DNA of 64,000 bases from Arcuatula senhousia (Eukaryota > Mollusca > Bivalvia > Mytilida > Mytilidae). The notes beneath the pieces are model-generated. The model was not told the origin of the DNA. It saw only the letters and a program-made list of their open reading frames with translations, and did not search any database. Location: contig OZ020304.1 of the NCBI GenBank assembly GCA_963971305.1, positions 36,318,502-36,382,501 of the forward strand. Reading direction: 5' to 3'. Position numbers and translations under genes: made by a program. Positions 11,610 through 23,957 of the stretch are shown here, piece by piece. How positions within the stretch are numbered: the stretch's first letter is position 1; each line of letters starts with the position of its first letter.

Positions 11610-13407
11610 GGGAGCGTCTAAATACCGCATAGCCCGGCTAAGTGCACTTAGCCCCGAAATATGCACTTAGCCCTATAAAATAATGTTCTAGTGTTACCAA
11701 AAGTGGTATATACCCTTCTAATTATTATAAATATCACAAATCGAAAGTTTTGTAAAGATATTTTTATCGGTTTTTGAGTTATAGAGAATTTGGTAAAATC
11801 CTTTGATCTGCCGCATATATAGTGCGCTTAGCCCTTGTACGTGCACTAAGCCCTATACAAAGATACACTACTAAATAAATATTTATAGCATTCGCATGAC
11901 TAATAATGGCTGATATATGTATTTTTTATGGTTTTAATGATACAAATCGTTTTATCAATGAAAACTTACTAAAACAAGGTTATTGATACCACAGGTTGGT
12001 AAAAACTTCTTCCATAAGTATCGATCTCTTATAAATTAAAAAAAAAATAATTGTACACGTCGATTTCTGATAGTGAAAGGAATATCACATCCTGAATTTT
12101 ACGGTAATGTTGTTTATAAAGCACACAAGTTTAAAAGCAAACCATTGGAAATGAAAAACTGCCTTCAAAATCTATTACGCAAAGGATATAGATTACATAT
12201 TTTGGTTAAATTTTTGAAACTAGTTTAGAAATATTGACAATTTGATACTTACCTTAAAACTTTAATAAGCCTTTGAATTAATTCTCATTTTTAAGCATTA
12301 TAGCTATATAATATGCCGGTTTTGTGATGATACTCCACCAAATCATTCATTAAATGTACATGTAATTTTACATGTATCTTTGTTACCAAGGACAGACAGA
12401 CGTACACCAAGTTATGGACGATACATGTATTTATGTAAACGGGATAGGGGCATTGACAGACGGACAGTAATTGGAAGACAATGGATGCAAATAAGGAACA
12501 AAATAACAATTTTTTCATTACAAGTTTACATCGACAGACAGGAATGTTCACATTGACAAACCGAAAAAAAGAAGCTGTAATTAAGTATTTCACCTGATAT
12601 AGAACTCGTTAAAGGGATATATTGCAGGACGAAAACGAGATTATATGAAAGTGAATGCTTAAAGCAAGGAAGAATATTAATTTGCTTTGTTTTGTGGTCG
12701 TATCAATTTTATGTTGTTGGAAGAGAAATGTTTTTGGATTGTTTAAAAAAAAATTAAAAATCTTAAAAGAGGAATAAAATAAACTAAGCAAATCTACTAA
12801 CAGAAACAATATTTGAGGCAATCAGTTTTAGTTGTTTAACATTCACGGACGCCCTAGTAAAAAACTTTTTTTTAAAAGGAGCAATCGTGCTTGCTAACTA
12901 CTTTCATTAAAAAAACCTCATTGTTAAGAACAAAAATTGAAGAAAATTTCAAAAATGGTTGTTTTGATAACCATTTTCAACACCTAACAAGTTCCTATTG
13001 CTATTTTCCCCATGTCAAAAATGAATTCAAAGAGTCCAACTATATTTTGTAAAATATCTTTTCCGAAAATTTAAATTATGATTTAGATATCGCCGACTTG
13101 AAATAAAAACCAAACATTATATAATTAGTTATATAATTATATTATCTATTATTGTTTATTCTATGCTATTTGAGACCTGGCGGTTCTCAGCGTGATTCGC
13201 CAGCGGCAGATCAAAGGATTTTACAAAATTCTCCATAACTCAAGAACCGATAAAAATACCTTTACAAAACTTTCGACTTAGGATATTTATAATAATTAGA
13301 AGGGTATATACCAACTTTGGTAACACTAGAACATTATTTTATAGGGCTAAGTGCATATGTGGGGGCTAAGTGCACTTAGCCGGGCTATGTGGTATTTAGA
13401 CGCACCG
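11610..13407. mobile_element. Mutator-like non-autonomous element with about 205-bp TIRs
   Basis: 11610-11816 and 13201-13407 are long inverted copies of each other: GGGAGCGTCTAAATACC at the left against GGTATTTAGACGCACCG at the right, continuing through CTAAGTGCACTTAG palindromes to 'GATCTGCCGC'. The 9-bp sequence CAAGATTTT flanks the element on both sides (11601-11609 and 13408-13416). Long TIRs with a 9-bp duplication are the signature of Mutator-like elements. The 1.4-kb interior has only short unrelated frames and no transposase, so the copy would need help in trans. Confidence 0.7.
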
Positions 13408-14222
13408 CAAGATTTTAACTACATGTAAATAAAGTGCTTATATTTGTTTTATACCCCCACTTTAAATTTGGGGGGGGGGGGTGATAAAGTTATAGGGGTG
13501 ACTTTCTTTCCCACTCATTACATTTTTATGGAGCTTTCACACAATTTTTGTGTCAGATGTAATGATTTAATAATTGATAATATGGGAGTTAGGGGGTATT
13601 TATTTGTGAGTTGTTGCTCATAGTTTCCCTTGCTTCTAATTTTGACTACAATAAAACTTTGAACTTAAGTTAAGTGAGGACACATCATTACAGTAACATT
13701 GTTTGATTATATATGCTAGACATTCAACCATTTCTAAATTAATATTGTTTATGAGTAAAACAAGGGAGATAATTCACTTGAAAATTGACCAAAAAAATTT
13801 AAAAATGTTTGTAATGTAGACAAAAATATAAGTTGGTGACCTCCTGTTTTTATTGTTTTATTTCAAAATATATTTTATTACGTTAACTTTGATCAAATAA
13901 AAATAGAATTTAAATTCGTAGAATTTTCTGACACAAGAATTAAAGCTTATTATTTGGCCTTTCCTATATATAAATGTATAATCTATAGTAATTTGGAAAT
14001 ATTTGAGCCTAAATTTTGCGAAAACAAGCCTGGAAAGGGGGTCCAATATTTAACACAAGAAAAAGGTACATACCTAATATCAATATACAAAAAAACGGGA
14101 CATTTTAAATTCTGCATTATTTTTGGGCTCAGGTGTCTTCACTATCCTTATTATGGCATTAACAATGAGTATAGTTCTATATAGCTTATTTATTTATACA
14201 TTTTCAATAACAATGCTTGTAG

Positions 14223-14290
14223 ATTCATCTATTAGACCTTTGTCCAGTAGAATACTTGGTGGTACACCTATTTCTGTAGATAAAGCAGTG
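14223..14290 (+). CDS. MINDY4B: MINDY4B-like exon 3 (residues 80-102)
   Basis: Exon 2 supplies G and this exon begins AT, making Asp80. The exon reads DSSIRPLSSRILGGTPISVD and ends KAV. The acceptor is TGCTTGTAG and the donor GTG|GTAAGT, phase 0. 'LGGTPIS...A' matches the conserved entry to the MINDY-4 catalytic domain. The phase fit on both sides supports the short exon. Confidence 0.75.
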
Positions 14291-14709
14291 GTAAGTTATA
14301 TATGGCATCAGAAATGCAATGAACATTATCAGATTATACAATTCAACATGAACACCTCATGCCTTGTTTAGATGTACAAAAATGTACAGCATGTAGCTGT
14401 TTTCTAATTTCTGCATGAAGAATTCAATTTTTATGCATCTTGTAGGAAAGTAGGAGGGCACTGACAATTTCCATTTGTCTACTCATATGCCAATTAAATT
14501 GAATCAGGTTTACTATCTGCTTTAGTTATTTTACCATTAAAAGCATTCTAATCATCTTTAAATTGTGCATATATGCATCATGGTATAACCAAACAAAAAT
14601 TGTACTAAAATCTGATACTTCCTCATGTTTTATTTAATTTTTTTTACCAAAAAGGTCAAAGTGATTTACCAAATCTGATAGTTCTTGCTAAATATTAAGC
14701 TATTTAAAG

Positions 14710-16932
14710 CTAGCTTTTACCATCACTTGGTGGTCTGTCATCGTCTGTTAAACAATTTTTCAAACATTAACTTGAGCGACATAAGACCAATTGCAACCAA
14801 ACTTAGTACAGTTGTTTAGTGGCATTATGTGTACAAAACTATTGTTCAGATTTTTTATTTGTATTTTTTTGCAAATAACTCAAAAGCGGTGACAGATATC
14901 AAAATTCTGGTGTTGGGAAAAAGTGTTCAGCAACTCAAGATCTACCTGCTCGGAAATTTTCAAGAAGATCCAACAACGGATGTGGGAGTTAATGCCCTTT
15001 TTCTGGATTTAAAAAAAAAATAAAATCATTATTTAGCCCTATATCTTGAAAACTATACAAGATATTTCAAAAATTCAAATTGCATATGATTAAGCACATC
15101 AAGATATACATTTCATGTGATAAGGTCAAAGCTGTAGGACCATTTCTTTTAGGAGTTATTGCCCTTAAAGCGACAAAATTTACCATTTTTCATTACCTTT
15201 CCCCTGAATTTCAAAGATTAACTTGTCTTACACTGTAAGACCAACTGCATCTAAACTTGGCACACTTTTTGTCTCGCCTGCGACGAATAGTCGCGGAAGG
15301 CGAGACATAGGTATTACTTTCCGGCGACGGCGGCGGCTACGGCGGCGGCGGCGACGGCGGCGGCGTAAACTTTTTTGTAAGACTTTTATGGACGATGAAT
15401 TTCTTGAAAAGTATAATAGCTAGGCATCTGATATTTGGTATACAGACAGTTGAGGGTATGGTCTACGCAACTGTCGCCATGCCGTTTGACCCTGACCCCA
15501 TTTTCACGCTCCAGTGATTCTGTGAACTTAGGTTTTTTTTCAGGCCATAAACATTTTTGTAAGACTTTTGTGGACGATCAATTGCTTGAAAAGTATAATA
15601 GCTAGGCATCTGATATTTGGTATACAGACAGTTGAGGGTATGGTCTACGCAACTGTCGCCATGCCGTTTGACCCTGACCCCATTTTCACGCTCCAGTGAT
15701 TCTGTGAACTTAGGTTTTTTTTCAGGCCATAAACATTTTTGTAAGACTTTTGTGGACGATCAATTGCTTGAAAAGTATAATAGCTAGGCATCTGATATTT
15801 GGTATACAGACAGTTGAGGGTATGGTCTACGCAACTGTTGCCATGCCATGTGACCCTGACCCCATTTTTACGCTCCAGTGATTCTGTGAACTTAGGTCTT
15901 TTTTACAGGCCATAAACATTTTTGTAAGACTTTTGTGGACAATGAATTGCTTGAAAAGTATATTGGTTAGGCATCTGATATTTTAAATACAGACAGTTGG
16001 GAAAATCTTTACGCAGCTATAACAATGACATGTGACCTTGACCCTTCAATGACTGTGAACTTAGTTTTTTTTTTACATGCTGTAAACTTTGATTGTAGGA
16101 TTATTATGGAAAATGAATTTCTTAAAAAATTGTAATAACTAGGCATCTGATAATTTGGATATTGATGGATTAGATTAAAGTGTTTGGGTTTATCACCATG
16201 TCATCTGGCCTTGACCTCATTTTTGTCTTACCTTCGACGAAACTCAACACATAGGTATTACTTTCCAGAGAAAAGTCCTTACAGCTTAAGGACCAGGTGA
16301 GCGATTCAGGCTCCTGGGAGCCTCTTGTTACACTAAATGACTGTTAATATTGGTTTTTTTTTGTGTGTTCAGTCAATTATGTTAAGTCTGTTTCTCACTG
16401 ACTATGACATCTACAATCAGTTTGGTTTGTCCAAAGGAAAATGTTGAGAATTTATAAATGAATAGTCGTATAACGGGGTATTCTGATGGTGCCACCAGGC
16501 GAGACATACTTTAGTGTTAACTCTTGTTAATGGTATTTTATGCTACAACTCTATTGGTTAGAATTTTGATTTGTCCAAAAAAAATAATGGCTGCAATGGC
16601 TAAAAATAGAACATAGAGGTAAATTGCAGTTTTTTGCTAATAGCTCAAAAATGGTTTCAGATATCAAAATGGTCAAGAATTAGAAGTGATCAGCATATTA
16701 AGATCTACCTGTCCTGAAATTTTGAAAAGATCTGACTGCTGATGTGGGAGTTATTGCCCTCTTTCGTAATTTTTTGCCAAATTTTGCACTTATTAAGCCC
16801 TATATCTTGAAAACTAAACAAGATATTTTAGAAATTTAAATTGCATATGGTTAAGCACAATAATATCTACAAATTATGTGTACCTGTGAAGTTCAGGTGA
16901 GCGATTCAGGCTCCTGTGAGCCTCTTGTTTAT
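14710..16932 (+). mobile_element. HINE-B2, split by HINE-A2
   Basis: B-family sequence runs from about 14710 (CCATCACTTGGTGGTCTGTC, then ACATTAACTTGAGCGAC) to 15267. It resumes at 16531 after the A element and ends at 16893-16932 with CAGGTGAGCGATTCAGGCTC, the hairpin GGCTCCTGTGAGCC and CTCTTGTT. 'ACTTGGCACACTTT' continues smoothly into 'AATGGTATTTTATGC' across the insertion, which supports simple nesting. Confidence 0.55.
15268..16530 (+). mobile_element. HINE-A2 with about 181-bp tandem repeats
   Basis: The head is GTCTCGCCTGCGACGAATAG and the tail CAGGCGAGACATACTTTAG then TTAACTCTTGTT, giving an inverted GTCTCGCC subterminal pair. A CGG/CGA-rich block (15318-15366) follows the head. A unit of about 181 bp then repeats four to five times (starts near 15421, 15603, 15784), each with a 'GGCATCTGATATTTGG' block. 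A stray B-family 3' end (16262-16331, ending GAGCCTCTTGTT) is embedded near the tail. Arginine-rich translation of the head is an artefact of the CGG run. Confidence 0.6.
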
Positions 16933-17081
16933 ATTCAAGGAAAAGAAAGGCAAATACCTTACCAATATATAAAATATTTCAAATACCAGGTAATAATTAT
17001 ACTCTTGCTTCTAAGAAGAGGGGGGTATACTGTTTTACTTGTGTCCCTCTGTACATTGTAGTTCTGTAATTTTTTTCCCAC

Positions 17082-17286
17082 TTTCAAATGACTTTTTTGT
17101 TGTTGATAACTTAGGAACTACATGTAATTGAGAGATGATATTGGGTCAGTTACTTTACATCTTGGATTGTGTGACTAGCATCCTTTCCTTTTTTGTTGTT
17201 GATAACTTAGGAACTACATGTAATTGAGAGATGATATTCAGGGTCAGTTACTTTACATCTTGGATTGTGTGACTAGCATCCTTTCC
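17082..17286. repeat. two direct copies of a roughly 101-bp unit
   Basis: 'TTGTTGTTGATAACTTAGG' through 'GTGTGACTAGCATCCTTTCC' occurs twice in a row and is nearly identical (17090-17188 and 17191-17286). A third, weaker relative follows (17310-17400). This is a local tandem duplication inside a dispersed repeat. Confidence 0.6.
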
Positions 17287-17403
17287 AAAATTAGGTCAAC
17301 TTGACCTACATTTTTTGCATGAATGACTCAGGTTAAAGTTTTGGTGAAGGGTCATACCTCAGCACCTGCAAGTGATAGAGAGATGATATTAGTTTTAATT
17401 TTT

Positions 17404-18240
17404 TTAGCTCACCTGGCCAAAGGCCATGTGAGCTTATGCCATCACTATGCGTCCGTCGTCTGTCGTCGTCCATCGTCCGTTAACAATTTCAAAAATCTTC
17501 TCCTCTGAAACCAATTATACTGAAACTTTGCAGGAATGGTATATGACATGTTGGCAACGAACGATCCTCATTTTGAGATGATTTGATAAAAAACATGGCT
17601 GCTGTTACTAAAAATAGAACATAGGGTGAAACCACTTAAAATGGCTTATAACTCAGCAACCAAAACAGATAGAAAAAATCTTCTTAGACTCTTCAGAATC
17701 AAAAGCTCTACAAAAGTATTCATTGGGTCAAAGTTGTCAGATGACCCCTTATAGGGGTTATGGCCCTTTAAAAGTCAAAAATAGCCTTTTTAGCTCACCT
17801 TGCCGAAGTCAATGTGAGCTTTGGCCATCACTTGTCGTCTGTCGTTCAAATTTTCAAAAATCGTTTTCTCTGAAACCCCTTGGCCAAATGTAATGAAACT
17901 TGGTATGTCCTCTACAAAACTATCATTTGAAAATTTTATTCGACAAAAAACATGGCCGCCATGGCTAAAAATAGAACAAAGCGGTAAATTGCAGTTTTTT
18001 TGCAAATTTTAGCCCTATATCTTGAAAACTTGAAAAAATTTAAATTGCATATGACTAAGCACATCAAGTTGTAACAGAGTCAAAGTTTGTAGGATTGTTC
18101 CTTTAGGAGTTATACCTCTTGGATTGTAAAAATTGACCATTTTCACAGCTTTTTGTTTAACTTTTCAAAAATCTTCTTCTCTGAAACTGCTTAGTCAAAT
18201 GAAATGAAACTTGGTTGGGTTGTTCTGTAGTATGTAGAAT
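17404..18240 (+). mobile_element. two nested HINE-B heads (B4, B5)
   Basis: TTTAGCTCACCTGGCCAAAG at 17404 and TTTAGCTCACCTTGCCGAAG at about 17787 are two B-family heads with typical bodies (GTCGTCTGTCG, 'CTCTGAAACC', 'ATAGAACA'). Neither has a clear GAGCCTCTTGTT end, so both are 3'-incomplete. No coding sequence. Confidence 0.5.
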
Positions 18241-18519
18241 TTTTAGGGATATTGAGGTGATCATCTCAGTACAACAACCAGCCAAATTTTTATCAAAACA
18301 ATCACTTACCAGATAACCAAAATGGAAAATATTATATCATAATATTCATGATAACTTTGGATCATTCTTGCTTGCAGTTTAATCCATGTTCAGAGAATGG
18401 CTTTAGTGGTCTTCGTCTTTACACCTTCAAAATAAAGAAGGTATTTTTTTCCAACACTGCTTCTTAGTCATGTTGGCTGAAGACTACATATTGTATTATT
18501 TGTGTATTTTACTTTTCAG

Positions 18520-18639
18520 GCCTTAAGACATATGGTGTTTGGTTCACCTTACCACTCCTTCAGTAGAGAATGGAAGAAGTCTATCTTTGAATTTCAGGAT
18601 ATGTTAAGTCCATATCCATGGGGACTACAAACACATAGG
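18520..18639 (+). CDS. MINDY4B: MINDY4B-like exon 4 (residues 103-142)
   Basis: The exon reads ALRHMVFGSPYHSFSREWKK and continues SIFEF...SPYPWGLQTHR. The acceptor is ATTTTACTTTTCAG and the donor AGG|GTAAGA, phase 0 at both ends. 'VFGS...F..EW....F.F' is the signature just before the active-site loop in the MINDY-4 branch. The loop starts here: where active MINDY enzymes keep an oxyanion Gln six residues before the catalytic Cys, an ungapped alignment puts Thr140, with Gln139 next to it. Confidence 0.85.
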
Positions 18640-19067
18640 GTAAGAGTTGGATACTTTGGTGTTTCATACTGTGTGTAATTCTGAGTTATTTTTTACATGC
18701 AACTCTTCAGATGTGTGTTTATGTGATTGGTATGCTTTAATTGTCATAATTTAGGTTATATCAAAGGAAGTTTGATTAGATTGGAGTCATCTTTTAGGAT
18801 TTCTGAATGTGCAAAGTTTGCAGAATTGCATATCATTTGGCAATATACAGTTTCATAGAATTAATTGAGACAAAATTAATTGAACTCATGATGTAGTGTT
18901 AAAAAATGAACTTTTTTTGGAAACACTATTAGTATTTGAATCTGGTTTACTTTTGTGCTTTACTAACATGACTGATCTGTATTCAGTATGTTCAGGTCGC
19001 TGTTTAATCTTGAACTTGACCTGTACATGATATCATTCAAAGTACATGGGATATTATGAGCACCCTA

Positions 19068-19631
19068 CTGTCTGTAAAGGGTAGTCTGGAGAATGGAAAA
19101 ATTAAAAATATTTTTTTCTAAAATAATTTTGATTAGCTTTAATTTGTTGACAATATCTTTTTAGTATCAAAAAGACGTAGTTAAAAAATATCGATCATAA
19201 CTTTACAGAAATCCTGAAAATTCAGATATTTGCAAGCCTATAGGGATTTCCCATTGTAAATAAATTGCGGGAAAAATTGTCAATTTCTATTGTGACGTCA
19301 TATGACGTCTTAGTGCATTCCCAGATGTAAACAAAAACAAGTTTATCACAAAATATCTCTGTGATCTGAATGATATTCTGAAATTCTACAAAAAAGTGAC
19401 TATTGACAATTTGGCATCCCCAAATATGGCTGGCATTTACAATAGAAAAACTAGGAGGCAAAGTGATTCTGCTTCATTTATCTAAGAGGTAAGCCATTTC
19501 ATTGCTATTTTTTGTGAATTAAGTTACGTTTTCTTGCAAGGATAAAAATGACAAACATTTTAAAGGTACTAGCAACAACATGAAGAAAAAATTTAAGAAT
19601 TTCTGTTCTCCAGACTACCCTTTACAGACAG
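19068..19631. mobile_element. TA-flanked TIR element, 564 bp
   Basis: The ends CTGTCTGTAAAGGGTAGTCT... (19068-19093) and its exact inverse (19606-19631) form 26-bp TIRs. TA flanks both sides. TIRs plus a TA duplication suggest a Tc1/mariner-type MITE, but the terminal bases are not classical for that group. The interior has no transposase. Confidence 0.6.
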
Positions 19632-19713
19632 TAATGAGCGATTGTTTTATGAAACAGCTCTCAGTACTGTTGTTGTTAAACTTAACATATATTCTGGGCA
19701 GTTAGCCCATAAT

Positions 19714-20728
19714 CAGTGGCGTAGCTAGGCTATAATTGCTTTGCACGCAGACCTGACGGCAAGGGGTCTGGGGGCCGCTAAAGGCCCCCAGTGGGTCCAG
19801 GGCAAAGCCCTGGTAGGGGGTCCAGGGGGGCAAAGCCCCCCGTATCGCCCCCCGGAAGCTCAGCGAATATTGAATTTTGGAACTAAATTTTTGGCTTAAT
19901 TTTCCTCTGAAATTGACAGAGACACAATCACTCAAGAAAGAAGCAAAGGTGTACCAAAGGGGTAATCAAACATCACTATACTGATAGAAATAAAATAAGA
20001 TACATCACAACGAAACAAACCACATAACAAGTTAACCGCATTTCGCAACCTGAACTTTAGAACTTTATTTCAAATTGACAATGCATTTTTATTATACTTT
20101 TGTACGAACTTGCAACCTTCCAGTCAGGTATGTTTCAATGATTGATCTAAAGAAAAAACAAAATTAATCGCATAAGTTTTTGGATTCACAGAATTCATTT
20201 TTAAAAATTTATAAAACGAAAAAGTAAATATCTAAGAAATTGTTGCCAGGCGAACAGGTGGATAATGTGAAAATTATTGGGCTCCCATTGCAGTCCGAGT
20301 CCAAATACATGTGTCCGAAGTATACTTTGTGCCTAAGAAATATTGATGGACAAACTGCGTGAATTGTCTAACTTCCGTACAATACATGTAGTCAGTAGAA
20401 TTCGGTAGGTTGTGTCGCGTACACTTATCCCACATTGGTCTTCCATAGATTAGTTTCTATTGGTCTCATGGTCAAAGTAAACAATATGATTTTTTTCTCA
20501 GAGATTATCCTTCATGTAATGCCTACAAAACCTATTATAACTTGGCAAGTTTATTTAAGTGAGTTGGCTGACAGAACGTACGAACGGACATATTGTTCAA
20601 GCGGACGGCTGGCACTCTGTCGGATTTTTCTTCTCTTTAAAAGTCTTTTTTTTTGAGAAAACAAAAGTTATATTAAGGTATTGGTCGGTTGTTTTATAGG
20701 AGCTCGAGTAAGATAACATAGACTAATA

Positions 20729-20762
<34 letters not shown>

Positions 20763-20814
20763 TTTCGTTTGTGCACGCAGATGGGTCGTTGCATCAATGG
20801 TAGCTACGCCACTG
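19714..20814. mobile_element. CAGTGGCGTAGC-type TIR transposon, non-autonomous
   Basis: The ends are CAGTGGCGTAGCTA and TAGCTACGCCACTG, with ATAAT on both sides (19709-19713, 20815-20819). Just inside, GCACGCAGA occurs near both ends in direct orientation. The left part (19760-19850) has three GC-rich hairpins in a row built on GGGGGCC...GGCCCCC, CCAGGGC...GCCCTGG and GGGGGGC...GCCCCCC. A poly-A run of about 20 lies at 20737-20757. No transposase frame. The superfamily is open because the 5-bp duplication does not fit classical hAT. Confidence 0.65.
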
Positions 20815-20819
20815 ATAAT

Positions 20820-21880
20820 AACACAAAAATAAAGTCAAAATTTAAACCCATCTATAGATTTTTCTTAAACTTTATAAACTGTGAGATGAAAAAGATTAAA
20901 AAACGTAAATATCACAAATCATTATTGTACAAATATGATTTTATATAAATTAATTGCTATAAATAGTCAATATTTTGCCATATAATATAATGTGTACTTA
21001 ATGATAACATTGATTTCCTTTACCAGAAAATAAAATATTATGCTACTGTATAAAGTTGACTTAGCTATAAGAAAAAAATGTTTTTGAGTTCTTTTTACAG
21101 TATGTGTTTTGGATAAAGCTTGCAGAAAATGCCAATATTCATTTTTCAAACTAATTGTAAAGTGTTAACCATCATGGAATTTTTCTTATACATCTATTAA
21201 GTTTAGATTGGTTCTACTGTACATGAAATAGCTACAATGCCTTAAAAATTGTTGTTTCTATATAGGAAGAGACAAATTTGTGACATAAAGTAAGTGATAC
21301 ACACAATGTCCAATGGTGTACACCCCCAAATTTTTCATTTCTTTCAGGACACTTTTAGTATAGCACCTTTAGGATATTAATTATTTGGTCCTTGGTAGTT
21401 CTTAGGGTGCACAATTTTTAAATCATTTTAACTACATGTCAAAACAGCATGCTAATGTTGTGGTGTATGGTTTACATATATCTATCCAGGAACATGTGGT
21501 TGCAATAGAACCTAATTGTGCACCATGAGCAAAATATGTCATCTCTGACCAGTGTCAAGTTTCATGTGACCTGTGTAAGACTCACCCATCTAGCCCCCAA
21601 TAAGGTGGCAAATTTCTTTGAACCTTTAATGTTTTTCATTGATCTTTTCATTTTTTCGTAAATCTCAAGCAAACAGCTCATTAAAACTTGACTGCCCTCA
21701 CTCATTCTTTATGTCTTTTCTTCAACACAATTATCTTCCATACACTTTGTATACTGTTCAATGGATTAATATTTCATTAATACTTAAATTACAGACAAAG
21801 GGAAATAATTTGGAGTCTCTGAGGCAAATGGAAATGTTAATTGATAGATAAGACAATTGAACAGTTGAAACCATTTATGA
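20820..21880. other. intronic stretch, nothing recognised
   Basis: AT-rich intron 4 sequence with no inverted ends, tandem repeats or coding content that I could support. Confidence 0.4.
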
Positions 21881-22979
21881 ACAAGGTATAATTGAAACTG
21901 GATGCAGTTTCGAATGTCTCCCAAACGAACTCCCATTAATCACATGGGAAAAATTTGTGAGGGTGCTTACCTATAAATACAAGTTTTACAGAAGTCCAAA
22001 GGGTTAGAAAAATCCGGAAAATGCCTTTAAATGCATTTTTAGAACCGCATGGGAAAAATTTGGGCAGGGGTTCCCCTGTAAATCAAAGTTTTACAGAACT
22101 CCCACGAGTAAGCAAAATCCTGGAAATGCCTTTAAATGCATTTTTAGAACCTCATGGAAAAAATTTGGGCAGGGGTTCCCCTAATAACTCAAGTTATTTA
22201 GTATTCTATCATTTGAGGGGTGGGGCATGACCACCCCCCCCTCAGACCCCCCTATGGAACCTAATGATTTGTCTTATCATAAGGAGTAATAATATATAAG
22301 GTTATAGGGTGGGGATCTCAATGGTTTTCAGAATATTTAGTATTTTGTCATTTGAGGGGGGGTGGGGCATGACCCCCCTCAGACCCTCTATGGTACCAAA
22401 TGATTTGTCTTATCATAAGGAGTAATAATATATATGGTTATAGGGAGGGGATCTCAATGGTTTTCAGAATATTTAGTATTTTGTCATTTGAGGGGGGGGG
22501 CATGACCTCCCTCAGACCCCCCCATGGTACCAAATGATTTGTCTTATCATAAGGAGTAATAATATATGTGGTTATAGGGTGGGGATCTCAATGGTTTTCA
22601 GAATATTTAGTATTTTGTCATTTGAGGGGGTGGACTTTGAAGCGGAGGGTATTACATAATACCTCACCACTAAATGTGGCCAGGTATGAAAATTAAGATA
22701 TATGAGGTAACATAGTATTTCCAAGTTTAAGATCACACATTATCAAGTTATATCACTTTTCCCATAGACTTCTATAGTAAAATTTTGCAAAACCCCACCC
22801 CCTTTTGAGACCCCCAAAATATATGTTCCCTCCAACATATTGAAAATTTTTTTTCGGGAGGATCATCTAGGAGTATGGGCCTATCAAGTCATACGATATC
22901 AAGCGATTCTGTCCATCGGTTTCTGAAAAACGCCGCAGACAAGTGTTCGAAAAAACGCGCCCAGAAAGAAGAAAAATAA

Positions 22980-23438
22980 CAAGCTATAATTTGTGTTGGG
23001 ATGCCAACACACAAGTCGCCCAAAATCGCCTTGGATACTTTTTCTTCCCATTCAGTGCAATAAAATATGTATAGAAATAAAATTTCATTGAAATCGGACA
23101 AAGTTCACATTTCTAAGGGGGGCGGGTGTAGTAAAATGGCCGCCATTTTTAAACCGGAAGTCGGATTTTAAATCTGGTCGCAGATTTGAATTCAGCATAC
23201 CCGTTTTACCCAGATGACCAATTTTCAAGACGATCCGATGAAAAAAAATTTTCCGCCCACTTTTTCCGACGGCCGCCATTTTGAAACGGCGGCCATCTTG
23301 AAAATTTCAAAACTTGATTACACGCCTTTGAGTGACCCACTATCCAATCCAACAAGTGTTATTCAATTTCCTTGAACCATTTTATTGTATTAGGGAGGAC
23401 AACTTTACGATAAAGAATCAGAAGAATAATAATAACTA
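22980..23438 (+). mobile_element. HINE-H1, tail missing
   Basis: H-family head: TGTGTTGGGATGCCAACACA hairpin then AAGTCGCCCAAAATCGCC (identifier at 23013). The body has ATGGCCGCCATTTT, AACGGCGGCCATCTTG and AGGGAGGACAACTTTACG blocks. It ends in AGAATAATAATAA, where H2 begins. No tail hairpin can be assigned to it without doubt. Confidence 0.65.
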
Positions 23439-23957
23439 GCTATAATTTGTGTTGGGATGCCAACACACAAGTCGCCCAAAATCGCCTTGGAAACCTTTTC
23501 TTCCCATTTAGTACAATAAAATATGTATAGAAATCAAATTTCATTGAAATCGGACAAAGTTCACATTTTAAAGGGGGCGGGTGTAGTAAAATGGCCACCA
23601 TTTTGAAACCGGAAGTCGGATTTCAAATCTGGTCGCAGATTTGAATTCAGCATACCCGCTTCACCCAGATGACAAATTTTCAAGACGATCCGATGAAAAA
23701 AAATTTTCCGCCCACTTTTTCCGACGGCCGCCATTTTGAAACGGCGGCCATCTTGAAAATTTCAAAACATGATTACACGCCTATGAGTGACCCACTATCC
23801 AATCCAACAAGTGTTATTCAATTTCCTTGAACCGTTTTCTTGTATTAGGGAGGACAGCTTTACGATAAAGAATCAGAAGAATAATAATAATAATAATAAG
23901 AAACGGTGCAAAAACAATAAGTCTCCCAAACTTTGTTTTGGGCGACTTAATAACTAG
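23439..23957 (+). mobile_element. HINE-H2, complete copy (about 519 bp)
   Basis: This is the best stand-alone copy of family H. It has a head (identifier AAGTCGCCCAAAA near 23469), a body with paired GGCCGCCATTTTGAAACGGC blocks, an AAT microsatellite (23879-23899), the spacer AAACGGTGCAAAAACAAT, a tail hairpin (23919-23948) and AATAACTAG. The hairpin's 3' arm TTTTGGGCGACTT is the exact inverse of the head identifier. The 5' arm AAGTCTCCCAAAC differs from it by base changes. Confidence 0.7.

Noticed and set aside
15223..15423. Arginine-rich frame (RRRRRRLRRRRRRRRRR) as a nuclear protein
   Set aside because: It is the CGG/CGA-rich block behind a HINE-A head, present in several copies with other lengths.
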